64,000 nucleotides of DNA from Adlercreutzia mucosicola DSM 19490 (lineage in GTDB: Bacteria; Actinomycetota; Coriobacteriia; Coriobacteriales; Eggerthellaceae), in contig NZ_AUGK01000011.1 in assembly GCF_000422625.1 (NCBI RefSeq), forward strand, positions 51,383 to 115,382, written 5' to 3'. Below are positions 10,413 through 19,650 of this stretch, piece by piece. The notes under the pieces are model-generated. The model saw only the letters and a list, made by a program, of their open reading frames with translations. It was not told the origin of the DNA and did not search any database. Each line of letters starts with the position of its first letter. The stretch's first letter is position 1. The translations under genes and the position numbers were made by a program.

Positions 10413-10428
10413 ACATGGAAGATAAGGC

Positions 10429-10776
10429 CTAGCGGAACGCCTTCTCCTTGATCTTGGCGGCCTTGCCCACCTTGTTGCGCAGGTAGTACAGCTTGGCGCG
10501 ACGCACGTCGCCGCGACGAGTCACCTCGATCTTCTCGATCTTCGGGGAATGCACCGGGAAGGTACGCTCGACGCCGATGGAGAAGCTGATCTTGCGCACG
10601 GTGAAGGTCTCGCGGACCGACGCGCCCTGGCGGCGGATGACGTCGCCCTGGAACACCTGGATACGCTCACGGTTACCCTCGGTGATGCGGTAGTGGACCT
10701 TAACGTTGTCGCCCACGTTGAACTCGGGGAGGTCCTGCTTGATCTGCTGCTGTTCGATAGCGCGAATGATATCCAT
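10429..10776 (-). CDS. rplS: 50S ribosomal protein L19
   Basis: Ribosomal protein at the 30S-50S interface. At 115 residues with [15 protein letters not shown] at the start, [10 protein letters not shown], a [20 protein letters not shown] core and the [16 protein letters not shown] end, it matches L19 over its full length. ATG 10776 is chosen over the ATG two codons upstream (10782) because AGTAGGA is correctly spaced for the second. It is monocistronic, with a strong promoter (10841-10869) and its own terminator, unlike the rpsP-rimM-trmD-rplS operon common elsewhere. Confidence 0.97.
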   Translation of the reverse strand: MDIIRAIEQQQIKQDLPEFNVGDNVKVHYRITEGNRERIQVFQGDVIRRQGASVRETFTVRKISFSIGVERTFPVHSPKIEKIEVTRRGDVRRAKLYYLRNKVGKAAKIKEKAFR

Positions 10777-10840
10777 TGCCATTTCCTACTCTATACTTCC
10801 AGTGGTCTTGCGATTCATCTTGTTATGGACGCGATTTGAC

Positions 10841-10869
10841 AGTATATCGCCCCGACCGTCCCCGCGCAA
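10841..10869 (-). promoter_or_regulatory. rplS promoter
   Basis: Minus strand TTGCGC (10864-10869), 17-bp spacer, TATACT (10841-10846), about 58 nt before the rplS start. The two hexamers and spacing equal those before infC and the tRNA-Asp genes. Confidence 0.85.
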
Positions 10870-10885
10870 GGAAAAATTCCGCTCC

Positions 10886-10908
10886 GCTCCGTGAAAATTC
10901 ACGAGAGC
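10886..10908 (-). terminator. Hairpin downstream of the SPFH gene, possible terminator
   Basis: GCTC-(T)-CGTGAA...TTCACG-(G)-AGC on the minus strand, 38 nt after the SPFH stop. A T-run (AATTTTTCC) follows only after nine more bases, so termination is uncertain. Confidence 0.3.
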
Positions 10909-10945
10909 GACCGGAAACCCCCGCGCGCCGTGCGGACCATACCGT

Positions 10946-11890
10946 TTAGGCGCGCTCGGCCGCCGTTTCCTCCACGATGACGAACTCGTCGTCGCCTTCC
11001 GTCTCCTGGGCCACGAGCATCTGCTCGAACATGGATGCGGTCTGGGAGAAGTCGCTCGGCAGCACCACGGTGGACTGGCGGCCGTTGCGGGCGAACTCGC
11101 TCATCATGTCGGTCCACTGGGTGAAGATGAACAGCTGGTTGGCCTCGGCCGCCGACACGCCCGAGCTCTTGATGACCGCGAGCGATTCGGAGATGCCGTC
11201 GGCGATGGCCTTGCGCTGGGCGGCGATGCCGCGGCCGGCCTGCTCCATGGCCTCGGCGCGGGCCCGGGCCTCGGTGACCACCTTGATGCGCTCGGCCTCG
11301 GCCAGCGACTGGGCCGCCTCCTTCTCGCGCTGGGCGGAGTTGATGCGGTTCATGGACTGCTCCACGTCGGCGGGCAGATCAATGGCGGTGATCAGCGTGC
11401 TCACCACGTCGTAACCGTAGGCCACCATGAGCCCCGACACCGTCTGGTTCACATCGGTGGCGATGGAGTCCTTCTTGTCGAACACCTCGTCGAGGGTGTA
11501 CTGCGGCACGCTGGAGCGCAAAGCGTCGATGAGGTAGGAGCGCATCTGGGCCGTGGGGTTGGCCAGCATGTAGTAGCTGCGCCACACGCCCGAGGGCTGT
11601 CCCTGGGCGGCCGGCTGGGCGCTCACGCGGTACTGGGCGGCGATGGCCATGGTCACCGTCACGTTGTCGCGGGTCTTCGCGTCGATGGTGAACTGCTCCT
11701 GGCGCGTGCGCATGTCCACCTTGGCGGCGATGGTCTCGAAGAACGGGATCTTGATGTTCAGGCCCGCGCCCACGGTGCGGTTGAACTTGCCGAGCCGCTC
11801 GATGATGTAGACGTTCTGCTGCGGCACGATGAAGAAGATCTGCGGCGCCAGCAGCACGAGCAGCACGATGACGATGCCGAGGACGATCAT
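10946..11890 (-). CDS. SPFH/band-7 domain membrane protein (stomatin/prohibitin-like)
   Basis: A 314-residue protein with one N-terminal membrane segment (IVLGIVIVLLVLLAPQIFFIV) followed by a band-7 domain: QQNVYIIERLGKFNRTVGAGL, PFFETIAAKVDMRTR, and a long charged coiled-coil region (INSAQREKEAAQSLAEAERIK, ARARAEAMEQAGRGIAAQRKA). Such proteins form large membrane-attached rings or scaffolds and often control membrane proteases. No NfeD partner is seen next to it. Start ATG 11890 has AAAGGGA upstream. It is divergent from the isochorismatase-Nudix gene, with the shared 80-bp region 11891-11970 holding overlapping TATA-rich -10 candidates (GTATAC core). Confidence 0.9.
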   Translation of the reverse strand: MIVLGIVIVLLVLLAPQIFFIVPQQNVYIIERLGKFNRTVGAGLNIKIPFFETIAAKVDMRTRQEQFTIDAKTRDNVTVTMAIAAQYRVSAQPAAQGQPSGVWRSYYMLANPTAQMRSYLIDALRSSVPQYTLDEVFDKKDSIATDVNQTVSGLMVAYGYDVVSTLITAIDLPADVEQSMNRINSAQREKEAAQSLAEAERIKVVTEARARAEAMEQAGRGIAAQRKAIADGISESLAVIKSSGVSAAEANQLFIFTQWTDMMSEFARNGRQSTVVLPSDFSQTASMFEQMLVAQETEGDDEFVIVEETAAERA

Positions 11891-11970
11891 GGGGATTCCC
11901 TTTCTCTCAGTTGCGCGGTGAGGATATTGGTGGCAGTATACCACTGCGAGTATCAGGAGAAGGAGTTCCC

Positions 11971-13278
11971 ATGACCGACGCCGCCCGCACCGCGCTGATC
12001 CTCATCGACATGCAGCTGGGATTCATCGACCCCGCCTCGCCTCTGTGCATAGCCGGTGCCGCCGCCACGGTCTCCGCCTGCGAGCGCGCGCTTGCCGCCG
12101 CACGGAACCACGGGCTGGCCGTCTACCATGTGCGCCGGGAGTACGCCGCCGACGGCAGCGACGTGGAAGCGGTGCGCCACAGGGTGCGGGCGGAAGGCGG
12201 CCGACCGCTGTCGGCCGCGTGGCCCGAGAGCCTCGCCTGCCCGCCGGAGCTGGCGCCGCGCGAGGGCGAGCCCGTCATCGTGAAGCCGAGCTGGTCGGCC
12301 TTCTTCGGCACCGATCTGCACGAGCGCTTGCAGGCGCGTGGCATCGGCACCATCGTGCTCGCGGGCACCACGACGCCCAACTGCGTGCGCTCGACGGCCT
12401 ACGACGGGATGGCGCTCGGCTACAACGTGGCCGTGCTCGCCGACGCCACCTCGTCGCGCACACCGGAGGTGCAGCAGGCGAACCTGGAAGATATGGCCTA
12501 CGTCGGGGTGCAGATTCTGACCGCCGACGAACTGGCAGCCACGGGAACGGCGAGCCTTGAGGACATCGAAGGCACCGCAAGCGCCTCTTCCCCCGCCCGG
12601 CAGACCGCGACCGCGGCCGGCGTTGCGTCCGAAGGCGCAGCCGAGTCCCGCGAGGCCCTCCCCTCCTTCCCCGCCACACCGACCCCCGAGCTCGCCTCCG
12701 TCGAGACCGTGTCCACGGGATGGATCAACAAGTACCACCTGCACTACACCATGCCCGACGGGCGCCCCTACGCCTACGAGGGCGTCTCGCGCAAGGGGCC
12801 CGAGGCCTATCGCGCGGCGCTCGACGCTCTCGGTGTCGGCGAGCCTCCCACGCCCGACGCCGTCTGCATCGTGCCGATCCTGGCCGACGGCTCGGTACTT
12901 CTGGAACGCGAGTTCCGCTATCCGCTGAACAGCTGGTGCATCTCGCTTCCCGCGGGATTGGTGGATGCCGGCGAATCGCTGGAGGAGGCCGTGGCCCGCG
13001 AGCTCTACGAGGAGACCGGCTACCGCCTGCGCGGTGACGTGGACGCGCCAGTGTGCCCGCTTCCCCAGCCGGGATTCTCGTCCACCGGTCTCGCCGAGGA
13101 GAATGTGCATGTCGTATTCGCCCAGGTGGAACCGGGCGGAGCAGCCTCGCCCGAAGCCGCCGAGCTCATCGAGCCCTTCGTGCTCCCCCGCCACCAGATC
13201 CGCGCCTTCCTGGACGCCAACACCACCCCCATCGGCACCCGCTGCCAACTCATCTTAGAGCTGCTGGCCCGCGCCTGA
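11971..13278 (+). CDS. Isochorismatase-like hydrolase fused to a Nudix hydrolase
   Basis: One 435-residue ORF carries two enzymes. Residues 1-190 are an isochorismatase/nicotinamidase-type cysteine hydrolase with the catalytic triad in LILIDMQ (Asp), VKPSWSAFFGT (Lys) and TTTPNCVRST (Cys). A Pro/Ala/Ser-rich linker (about 195-245) follows. Residues 250-435 are a Nudix domain of the ADP-ribose pyrophosphatase type, with a complete Nudix box (G-x5-E-x7-REL-x-EE-x-G, at LVDAGES...REL YEETGY) and the upstream EREFRYPLNSW strand typical of ADPR-ase. Start ATG 11971 has GGAGAAGGAG upstream. The combination suggests NAD turnover (nicotinamide deamidation plus ADP-ribose cleavage), but the substrate of the first domain is not proven; it could act on another amide. 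Confidence 0.9.
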   Translation: MTDAARTALILIDMQLGFIDPASPLCIAGAAATVSACERALAAARNHGLAVYHVRREYAADGSDVEAVRHRVRAEGGRPLSAAWPESLACPPELAPREGEPVIVKPSWSAFFGTDLHERLQARGIGTIVLAGTTTPNCVRSTAYDGMALGYNVAVLADATSSRTPEVQQANLEDMAYVGVQILTADELAATGTASLEDIEGTASASSPARQTATAAGVASEGAAESREALPSFPATPTPELASVETVSTGWINKYHLHYTMPDGRPYAYEGVSRKGPEAYRAALDALGVGEPPTPDAVCIVPILADGSVLLEREFRYPLNSWCISLPAGLVDAGESLEEAVARELYEETGYRLRGDVDAPVCPLPQPGFSSTGLAEENVHVVFAQVEPGGAASPEAAELIEPFVLPRHQIRAFLDANTTPIGTRCQLILELLARA

Positions 13279-13349
13279 CCCCCCTCTCGTCAAGAGGCCC
13301 GGGCATTTACGCGCCCAGGCCCCCAATGCGCTGAACCGTAGGAAATAGG

Positions 13350-14288
13350 CTATCCCGCGAACAGCGGGGTGCAGAAGTAGCGCTCGCCGGTATCGGGAGC
13401 CAGCGTGACCACCGTCTTGTCCGGACCAAGCTGGGCCGCCAGGCGCAGAGCCGCCGCCACATTGGTACCCGAGGAGATGCCGCAGAACAGGCCCTCTTCC
13501 CGGGCGAGGCGCCGAGCACACTCCAAAGCCTCATCGTCGGTCACCACGACAATCTCGTCGATAAGCGACGTGTCCATGATGGCGGGCATTATGCCGTCGC
13601 CGATGCCCATCTGCACGTGGATGCCGATGGCCCCGCCCGACAGCAGCGCCGCATGCTCGGGCTCGGCCGCCCAGATCTGCACCTCGGGGAACGCGCGGCG
13701 CAGCTCGCCGCCCACACCCGTGATGGTGCCGCCTGTGCCGAAGCCGGAGCAAAAGCCGTCCACTGCGATGCCTGCAGCCTGCACATCGGCCAGAATCTCC
13801 GCGGCCGCGCCCTGAACATGGGCCACCAAGTTATCGCGGTTCTCGATCTGCTGGGGCACGAACACGCGCGGATCGTCGGCGGCCATGGAGGCAGCAAGAG
13901 CGATGCATTCCTGAATGCAGGCGCCGATACCGCCCGCATCGTGCACGAGCACCACCTCGGCCCCGTAGTGTTCCATGATGCGACGGCGCTCCTCGGAACA
14001 CGAGTCCGGCATGATGATGCGGGCCGCATAGCCCTTCACCGCCGCCACGAGCGCAAGGCCCACACCCTGGTTGCCGCTCGTCGGCTCCACGATAATGGAA
14101 TCGGGCGCGAGCTCGCCACGCTCCTCGGCGCGCTCGATCATCTTCAGCGCCGTGCGCGTCTTCACCGACCCGCCCACATTCACGCCCTCGAACTTCACGA
14201 GCACCTGGGCATCCTCGGGCCCGGTCATGCGCTGCAGGCGCACCAGCGGCATCCCGCCCACCGCTTCCAGAACGTTCTCGCAGATCAT
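13350..14288 (-). CDS. cysK: Cysteine synthase (O-acetylserine sulfhydrylase) family
   Basis: PLP enzyme making cysteine from O-acetylserine and sulfide. The 312 residues include the PLP lysine in GGSVKTRTA, the substrate loop PTSGNQG (usually SGNTG), the phosphate-binding GFGTGGTITG and the GISSGTNVAAA motif before the end DTGERYFCTPLF. The Lys context differs from the usual NPxxSVKDR/KCR, reading NVGGSVKTR. Residues are otherwise those of CysK rather than cystathionine beta-synthase. The start ATG 14288 has AAGGGGAAG upstream. It lies just outside the genomic island and its promoter sits close to the island boundary repeat. Confidence 0.92.
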   Translation of the reverse strand: MICENVLEAVGGMPLVRLQRMTGPEDAQVLVKFEGVNVGGSVKTRTALKMIERAEERGELAPDSIIVEPTSGNQGVGLALVAAVKGYAARIIMPDSCSEERRRIMEHYGAEVVLVHDAGGIGACIQECIALAASMAADDPRVFVPQQIENRDNLVAHVQGAAAEILADVQAAGIAVDGFCSGFGTGGTITGVGGELRRAFPEVQIWAAEPEHAALLSGGAIGIHVQMGIGDGIMPAIMDTSLIDEIVVVTDDEALECARRLAREEGLFCGISSGTNVAAALRLAAQLGPDKTVVTLAPDTGERYFCTPLFAG

Positions 14289-14328
14289 CGCTTCCCCTTA
14301 CCTTCGGGGTCATCATCTCTCGAAGCGC

Positions 14329-14337
14329 ATTCTAGCA
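14329..14337 (-). promoter_or_regulatory. Extended -10 promoter of cysK
   Basis: Minus strand TGCTAGAAT (TGn plus TAGAAT), 41 nt before the cysK start. No clear -35. The island boundary repeat at 14378-14398 lies about 40 bp upstream, so insertion may have replaced the original upstream region. Confidence 0.5.
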
Positions 14338-14377
14338 AACAAAATTCACCGCCCCAGACGAAACGGCGCCTTGGCCC

Positions 14378-14398
14378 AAAATGGCGGGATGGGCGAGA
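14378..14398 (+). other. Putative attachment-site repeat (copy of tRNA-Asp 3' end)
   Basis: AAAATGGCGGGATG (14378-14391) followed by two mismatches and CGAGA. The same 21-bp stretch occurs at 24272-24292, where it is the 3' end plus flank of a tRNA-Asp gene; 19 of 21 bases agree and the orientation is the same. This is the pattern of attL/attR left when an integrative element enters the 3' end of a tRNA gene. The interval 14289-14686 holds otherwise only the cysK promoter and the terminator at 14531-14560; I see no gene in it. Confidence 0.6.
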
Positions 14399-14530
14399 TG
14401 CGCCCCGCAGCCCCGGCCTCATCGCGTTCAACGAGCACCTGAGCTTCACGCCTCGATACATCAGCGATCTGATACGACTCAGCGTCAACTCTTGATGACA
14501 CTGATACCATTTATGACAAGGAACTCCCAA

Positions 14531-14560
14531 GAAAAAATTGCCGGAGGGTAAGCCCCCGGC
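14531..14560 (-). terminator. Terminator of the restriction operon
   Basis: Minus strand GCCGGGGGC-TTAC-CC-TCCGGC hairpin followed by AATTTTTTC, about 125 nt after the stop of the KAP NTPase gene. It is placed to end the whole hsd operon. Confidence 0.75.
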
Positions 14561-14686
14561 GCTTGGAGGCAGCCTATTCAGCCATCATGATGTTTATAAT
14601 ATGGACTGACCAATCTTTCAAGCACGAAAGCCAAGTCCAAATGCACTCCAAGTTTAAGCAATTGCATCATGCACTATGCGTTTACT

Positions 14687-16486
14687 CTACTCAGACGTGA
14701 CTGCATTGCTGCGAAGATATCCATGTAATTGTCCGATCAGATAATTACGCATCTTTGAATCTACATCGACTTGCGAAAGGATTTCTGCGAGCTCTTTGTT
14801 CCACTGTTTCACTTGTTCTCTGCTCCCGGCTTCTGCCTGAATGCCTTCATTGTTCATTCGAACGATAGCATTCAAGAGCTCTTGAATTGAACCAACATTG
14901 GCGACCTTAATAACCTCCCCGAATTCGTCAGGGCTAATTGTCGTAAGTCCAATCGGATCCGAACCAAACCAAACATTAGCATTTTGCGCTATTCGTAGAC
15001 CAGCTTCCTCGTTAGTTTCGTCTACTCCGGCCATCATGCGTGAATATGCTTCATTCTTAAATTGCTGAAGGGCCGCTTCGCGCAAGCTATCTATCTCATC
15101 AAGCCGATTGACGTCATTGACATGGCTTACTTGCCAATCAACTCGATCTTCGTTTATAGCACTTCTTGAGAAAGAGCTATTTTTCATTAATAGGCGTTCA
15201 GATACCCGAACAGCATGCTCATAATCTGTCAGCGATGCAATTCCGATTACTCTCAAGAAATTAATCACGTGTAAAACGCTAGGGATATTTGAGATATCCA
15301 TTTCTTCAGAATCAAGCGCATCGAGAATCGTCTTTAGATGTTGTTCGCCATCTTCATCCTCGAATGCACGGCCGCGAATCGAATTGATTGCAGCTAGAGC
15401 CACCTGCTCTTTTTGAGATTGGGGGTGATACTTTTCAGCAAATCGAACAAGGTTCTTGTTTAATCCATCAATACTAGGTTTTACGCCTTCGGCAAAGAAT
15501 AGTTTGAAGCATTTTAAGGTGTTAAGCTTTGATTGATGCCGTTCGGATTCTTCCTCTGCGAGCCAATTAGCGTCATCTTCCGACTTTTTATTTTCGCCAT
15601 CTGACGCTCGTAAGGCTATATACAGGACATCCTTCAAGGTATCGATTTGTATTGCGGTGTCTATCTCGTTGTCTTTGAAAAAGTCGCACTGTGCCATCAA
15701 TTCAAGCATAGGTTTGATACGAATCAAACGTCTTGCGTTGCATTTTCCAGTAAGGCTTTGGGCTGAAATGATTTGTTCCTCAATTTTTAGACCTTGAGGA
15801 AATACCTTGATTTCTTCTGAAAGAATACGGTCAACTAACTCAGCAGAGTCTGGCTTAAACTCAAGCCTATCCCAAACCAATTTTTCCATGATATCTGCAG
15901 GTATCGCATCCCTACTATTCGCAATAAGCAAAACCTTATGACCATGCTCTTCCACCAATCGGCACAAAGCGGAAAACAGAGCGTCATCAAATTCTTCATA
16001 GTCTGCATCTGGATCGTTGTTGTGCGATAAGGAAAAAGCCCTGCGCTCCAAGTCATCAATGATAATGAGGGTTCTTTTCGGAAGCATTAAAGAGAGAAAA
16101 GCGCTATCGCTTAACGACGGTAAAGCTCCTGATGCTTTACCTACTTTCTTCGCTAGTTTCTTCAAGAAACCCAGACCGGATTTCCTTGCCTCGTTTAGAA
16201 GCTTTCTCTTTTTGGAGTTATCTGGCAGTTCTTCGATACTCGCCAACTCATTGATATAGGCAGACGCTATTCGCTCCATTAACTCATCAGGATCAGTAAA
16301 GCCTGCGGCAGTCGTATAAATCACCGCTATCGAATCTTCGCGTCCTTCGAGATAAGTCTTAAGATCATTGCGCACGAAGAAGCTTTTTCCTGAGCCCCAT
16401 TCTCCATAGAGAACCATTGCATGATGGGACTTACCTGACTCAAGATATTCGTCTATATGGTTTTTAATCTCATCGGCGTTTGCCAT
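14687..16486 (-). CDS. KAP-family P-loop NTPase downstream of hsdR
   Basis: A 599-residue soluble NTPase. Walker A is GEWGSGKS (residues 28-35) and Walker B is TLIIIDDLERR (D144 D145), followed by a sensor-like LLIANSRD. The double Asp with a following Leu-Glu/Asp-Arg is the mark of KAP NTPases, but no transmembrane insertion is visible here. The remaining 350 residues are helical, acidic and unrecognised. The start ATG 16486 has GGAGAA 8 nt upstream. It follows hsdR by 57 nt on the same strand, with AT-rich codon use like the hsd genes, so it is probably the last gene of that operon and a candidate accessory defence factor. That role is inference from position. Confidence 0.75.
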   Translation of the reverse strand: MANADEIKNHIDEYLESGKSHHAMVLYGEWGSGKSFFVRNDLKTYLEGREDSIAVIYTTAAGFTDPDELMERIASAYINELASIEELPDNSKKRKLLNEARKSGLGFLKKLAKKVGKASGALPSLSDSAFLSLMLPKRTLIIIDDLERRAFSLSHNNDPDADYEEFDDALFSALCRLVEEHGHKVLLIANSRDAIPADIMEKLVWDRLEFKPDSAELVDRILSEEIKVFPQGLKIEEQIISAQSLTGKCNARRLIRIKPMLELMAQCDFFKDNEIDTAIQIDTLKDVLYIALRASDGENKKSEDDANWLAEEESERHQSKLNTLKCFKLFFAEGVKPSIDGLNKNLVRFAEKYHPQSQKEQVALAAINSIRGRAFEDEDGEQHLKTILDALDSEEMDISNIPSVLHVINFLRVIGIASLTDYEHAVRVSERLLMKNSSFSRSAINEDRVDWQVSHVNDVNRLDEIDSLREAALQQFKNEAYSRMMAGVDETNEEAGLRIAQNANVWFGSDPIGLTTISPDEFGEVIKVANVGSIQELLNAIVRMNNEGIQAEAGSREQVKQWNKELAEILSQVDVDSKMRNYLIGQLHGYLRSNAVTSE

Positions 16487-16543
16487 ATGTCTAATTCTCC
16501 AAATAATGTGTTGAGAGTTCGTTCTACAACGCTCTTCGCAAGA

Positions 16544-19500
16544 TTAACTCAGCCCTTTGAACCGCTCTAAGAATGCCTTAAGCCGAGCAATAACGCGATT
16601 CTTAAGATCAGAGTATTGCCCATCAGGCGCGAAACGGCTTGGCTTGTAGTTCATGAGATTCGTGATGTTCGTTCCGCTTGCCTCGATCTCGCCATCGGCG
16701 AAGGCCCTCCTAACGAAGGCTTCGGTAGCGACCTCATCCAAGTTTTCTTCCTCAACGATTGCAGAGAGCTCACGTTTCTTCGCTTCAGCGATATAACGTT
16801 CCCAGTCAGCTGTCACATCATCGCTTGATTCCAAACCATCTATGAAAGCATCGATAAGATCCTTCTTGTTGCGAAGCTCGTAGCTCGACTTAATGGCACG
16901 CTCGATATCTGCGATAAGAACCTTATTCTGACAGTGACCATCATGGTACTTCTGTACAAGCATCAAAATGTAGTCGATGTTAACATCCACCTGCTTGAGC
17001 AGCTCGATCTCGAACACCAGGTCATCGTTGATGATGGTGGATTCTTCTCCCTGCGGACGCCACTTATTGTGCAGATCCTGATAGATGCTCCTGTAATCCT
17101 GCTCATCACGTGGTGATAGCGTATCGTCAGCAGCGAAGTCGTCGAACGAGGTAAGAATGTTTCTCAGGCGCAGAATCACGCCGAACAAGCGGATGAAATC
17201 CTTTTCGGCTTGCTCGCCCAAAATCACCTCGCCAAGCGGGAAATTCTCGTATAGCTGCACAAGCCGCTCTTGGTATTCAGCAAGATACTCGCCGTAGGGC
17301 TTCAGCAAGACGATACCCCCGGCGTCCTTGTCGCCGAACAAGCTTATGGCATGATTCACGTTGTCTTCAAGGTTCCTGAAGCAGACTATGTTGCCGTAGG
17401 TCTTCACCGAGTTGAGGATACGATTCGTGCGGCTGAACGCCTGGATCAACCCGTGGTCTTTGAGATCCTTGTCCACCCAAAGTGTGTTGAGCGTGGTGGC
17501 ATCAAAGCCCGTCAGGAACATGTTCACCACGATGACCATATCCAGCTCGCGGTTCTTCAAGCGCTCTGAGACATCCTTATAGTAGTTCTGAAAGCCAAGT
17601 GAAGAGGTATCGAAGCTCGTCGAGAACATCTCGTTGTAATCATCGATAGCTGCATCCAAGAAGTCGCGGCTCGGCGTATCAAGGCTTTCCATATCGAAAC
17701 TCTCATCAGGCAAGCCGGTGCCATCATCAGATTCATTGGGTCCAAAGCTATAGATAAGCGCGATCTTGAGCTTCTCGCCGCCGCGCTCCTCTTGCAATCG
17801 CTTGAAGGCTGAGTAATAGACCTTTGCCATGGGAATGGAAGCGGTGGCAAAAATGGAGTTGAAGCCCATCACGCGCTGGTCTTTGAGAAGATAGTTTCTA
17901 TCGCGCTTCGTCTTCTGCGCGTAATGGTCCAGGATGTAGTTGACGATCAGGCCTACGCGCTCGGCCGCTTGATAGGCTCCTTGCCGATGAATGTCGTAGA
18001 CCTTCTCGTCCGGGTACTCGTCACGCTTCTTGATAGTCTTGATGTAATCGATGCGGAAGGGCAGCACGTTCTCATCGCGAATAGCATCTACGATGGTGTA
18101 GGTATGCAGCTTGTCGCCAAATGCTTGTTCTGTAGTGCGTAGCCGGGGATTGCCGCCCGAGCGCGCGTTCTCGGCGAAGATGGGCGTTCCCGTGAAGCCG
18201 AACAGATGATAATTCTTGAAATGCTTGGTGATGTCCTTGTGCATGTCGCCGAACTGGCTTCTGTGGCACTCGTCGAAGATGATGGTGCAATGCCGGTCGT
18301 AGACCTCATGCTTCTTATTCTTCTTGATGAAGTTCGAGAGCTTTTGGATGGTGGTAACCAGAATGCGACAGTTGGGGTCGGCGAGCTGGCGTGTCAAAAC
18401 GGCAGTGGATTCGCTTCCGTCAACCGCTCCTTTCTCAAACCGGTCATACTCCTTCATGGTCTGGTAGTCCAGATCCTTTCGGTCGACTACGAACATCACC
18501 TTGTCGATGCCGTCCATGGCGCTCGCTAGTTGCGCCGTCTTGAAGCTTGTGAGCGTCTTGCCTGACCCCGTCGTATGCCAGATATATCCTCCGGCTTTCA
18601 AGGTGCCGAGCATCTTCTTGTCGTTTTCACTTACCAAGATCCTGTTGAGGATGCGCTCGGTGGCCACGATTTGATAAGGACGCATGACCAGCAAGTGCTC
18701 GTCAACGTCGAACACACAGTACTTCGTCAGGATGCTCAAAAGCGCATGCTTAGCGAAAAAGGTCGAAGTAAACGGCACCAAGTCGTATATAGGCACATTG
18801 TCTGCCGCAGCCCACCAGCTGGTGAACTTGAAGCTGTTGGAGGTCTTCTTGCCCTTGCGCTTGGAACCCTTAGCCTCCTCGATGGCGGAAAAGCGTGTGG
18901 TGTTAGAGTAGTACTTCGTATGCGTGCCATTGCTAATGACGAATAGCTGCACATATTCAAAAAGACCTGAGGCCGACCAGAAGCTGTCTCGTTGATAGCG
19001 CTCGATTTGGTTGAAGGCCTCTTCAATCGCGATGCCGCGACGCTTGAGCTCGACATGCACGAGAGGGAGTCCATTGACGAGAATGGTTACATCATAACGA
19101 TTCTCATGGTTGCCCGTTTGGGTGTATTGGTTCATCACCTGAAGGCGATTATTGTAGACGTTTCGCTTATCCAGAAGCTGGATGTTTTTGACCGTTCCAT
19201 CATCGCGACGCAGTGGGTACACGTGATCTTGCTGGATGCGACGCGTCTTCTCGACGATTCCCTCGTTATCGGAAGCTATCCACCCATTGAACATTCGCTC
19301 CCATTCCTTATCTGAGAACGTGACCTTGTTGAGCAGCTCAAGCTGCTTGCGTAGGTTCGCGATCAGCTCTTCTTCTGAGTTAACAGCGAGATACCCATAT
19401 CCCTGGCTGCGCAGCTGCTTGATGAACGCATCTTCCAGCCGGGCTTCACTTTGGTAGGAGGAAGAACGCTTGGTGTCCTTCGGCGCGCTGGAACATACGG

Positions 19501-19648
19501 TTGATTGGCCTCCGAATGCCATCACATCGAAAGTGACATCACCTGATAGATTGTCTACGAGCGACTCTTCGGGAATCTCTATCGATGTCGAAACAACCGC
19601 GTATTCTACCCCGCTCCCACTTTCATCGTGTTCAATCTTTTCGGTCAT
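16544..19648 (-). CDS. hsdR: Type I restriction enzyme R subunit
   Basis: Motor and nuclease subunit of a type I restriction-modification enzyme, 1034 residues as in EcoR124-type HsdR. The N-terminal PD-(D/E)XK nuclease has its Asp in RYDVTILVNG and Glu/Lys in HVELKRRG. The SF2 helicase follows with HTTGSGKTLTSF (Walker A), IFDECHRSQFGD (DEAD-type box), FGFTGTPIF (motif III) and QAFSRTNRI (motif VI). The C-terminal helical domain that docks on HsdM/HsdS runs to the end. The start lies 2 nt after the hsdS stop, giving tight coupling. Codon use is more AT-rich than the flanking chromosome. Confidence 0.96.
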   Translation of the reverse strand: MTEKIEHDESGSGVEYAVVSTSIEIPEESLVDNLSGDVTFDVMAFGGQSTVCSSAPKDTKRSSSYQSEARLEDAFIKQLRSQGYGYLAVNSEEELIANLRKQLELLNKVTFSDKEWERMFNGWIASDNEGIVEKTRRIQQDHVYPLRRDDGTVKNIQLLDKRNVYNNRLQVMNQYTQTGNHENRYDVTILVNGLPLVHVELKRRGIAIEEAFNQIERYQRDSFWSASGLFEYVQLFVISNGTHTKYYSNTTRFSAIEEAKGSKRKGKKTSNSFKFTSWWAAADNVPIYDLVPFTSTFFAKHALLSILTKYCVFDVDEHLLVMRPYQIVATERILNRILVSENDKKMLGTLKAGGYIWHTTGSGKTLTSFKTAQLASAMDGIDKVMFVVDRKDLDYQTMKEYDRFEKGAVDGSESTAVLTRQLADPNCRILVTTIQKLSNFIKKNKKHEVYDRHCTIIFDECHRSQFGDMHKDITKHFKNYHLFGFTGTPIFAENARSGGNPRLRTTEQAFGDKLHTYTIVDAIRDENVLPFRIDYIKTIKKRDEYPDEKVYDIHRQGAYQAAERVGLIVNYILDHYAQKTKRDRNYLLKDQRVMGFNSIFATASIPMAKVYYSAFKRLQEERGGEKLKIALIYSFGPNESDDGTGLPDESFDMESLDTPSRDFLDAAIDDYNEMFSTSFDTSSLGFQNYYKDVSERLKNRELDMVIVVNMFLTGFDATTLNTLWVDKDLKDHGLIQAFSRTNRILNSVKTYGNIVCFRNLEDNVNHAISLFGDKDAGGIVLLKPYGEYLAEYQERLVQLYENFPLGEVILGEQAEKDFIRLFGVILRLRNILTSFDDFAADDTLSPRDEQDYRSIYQDLHNKWRPQGEESTIINDDLVFEIELLKQVDVNIDYILMLVQKYHDGHCQNKVLIADIERAIKSSYELRNKKDLIDAFIDGLESSDDVTADWERYIAEAKKRELSAIVEEENLDEVATEAFVRRAFADGEIEASGTNITNLMNYKPSRFAPDGQYSDLKNRVIARLKAFLERFKGLS

Positions 19649-19650
19649 AT

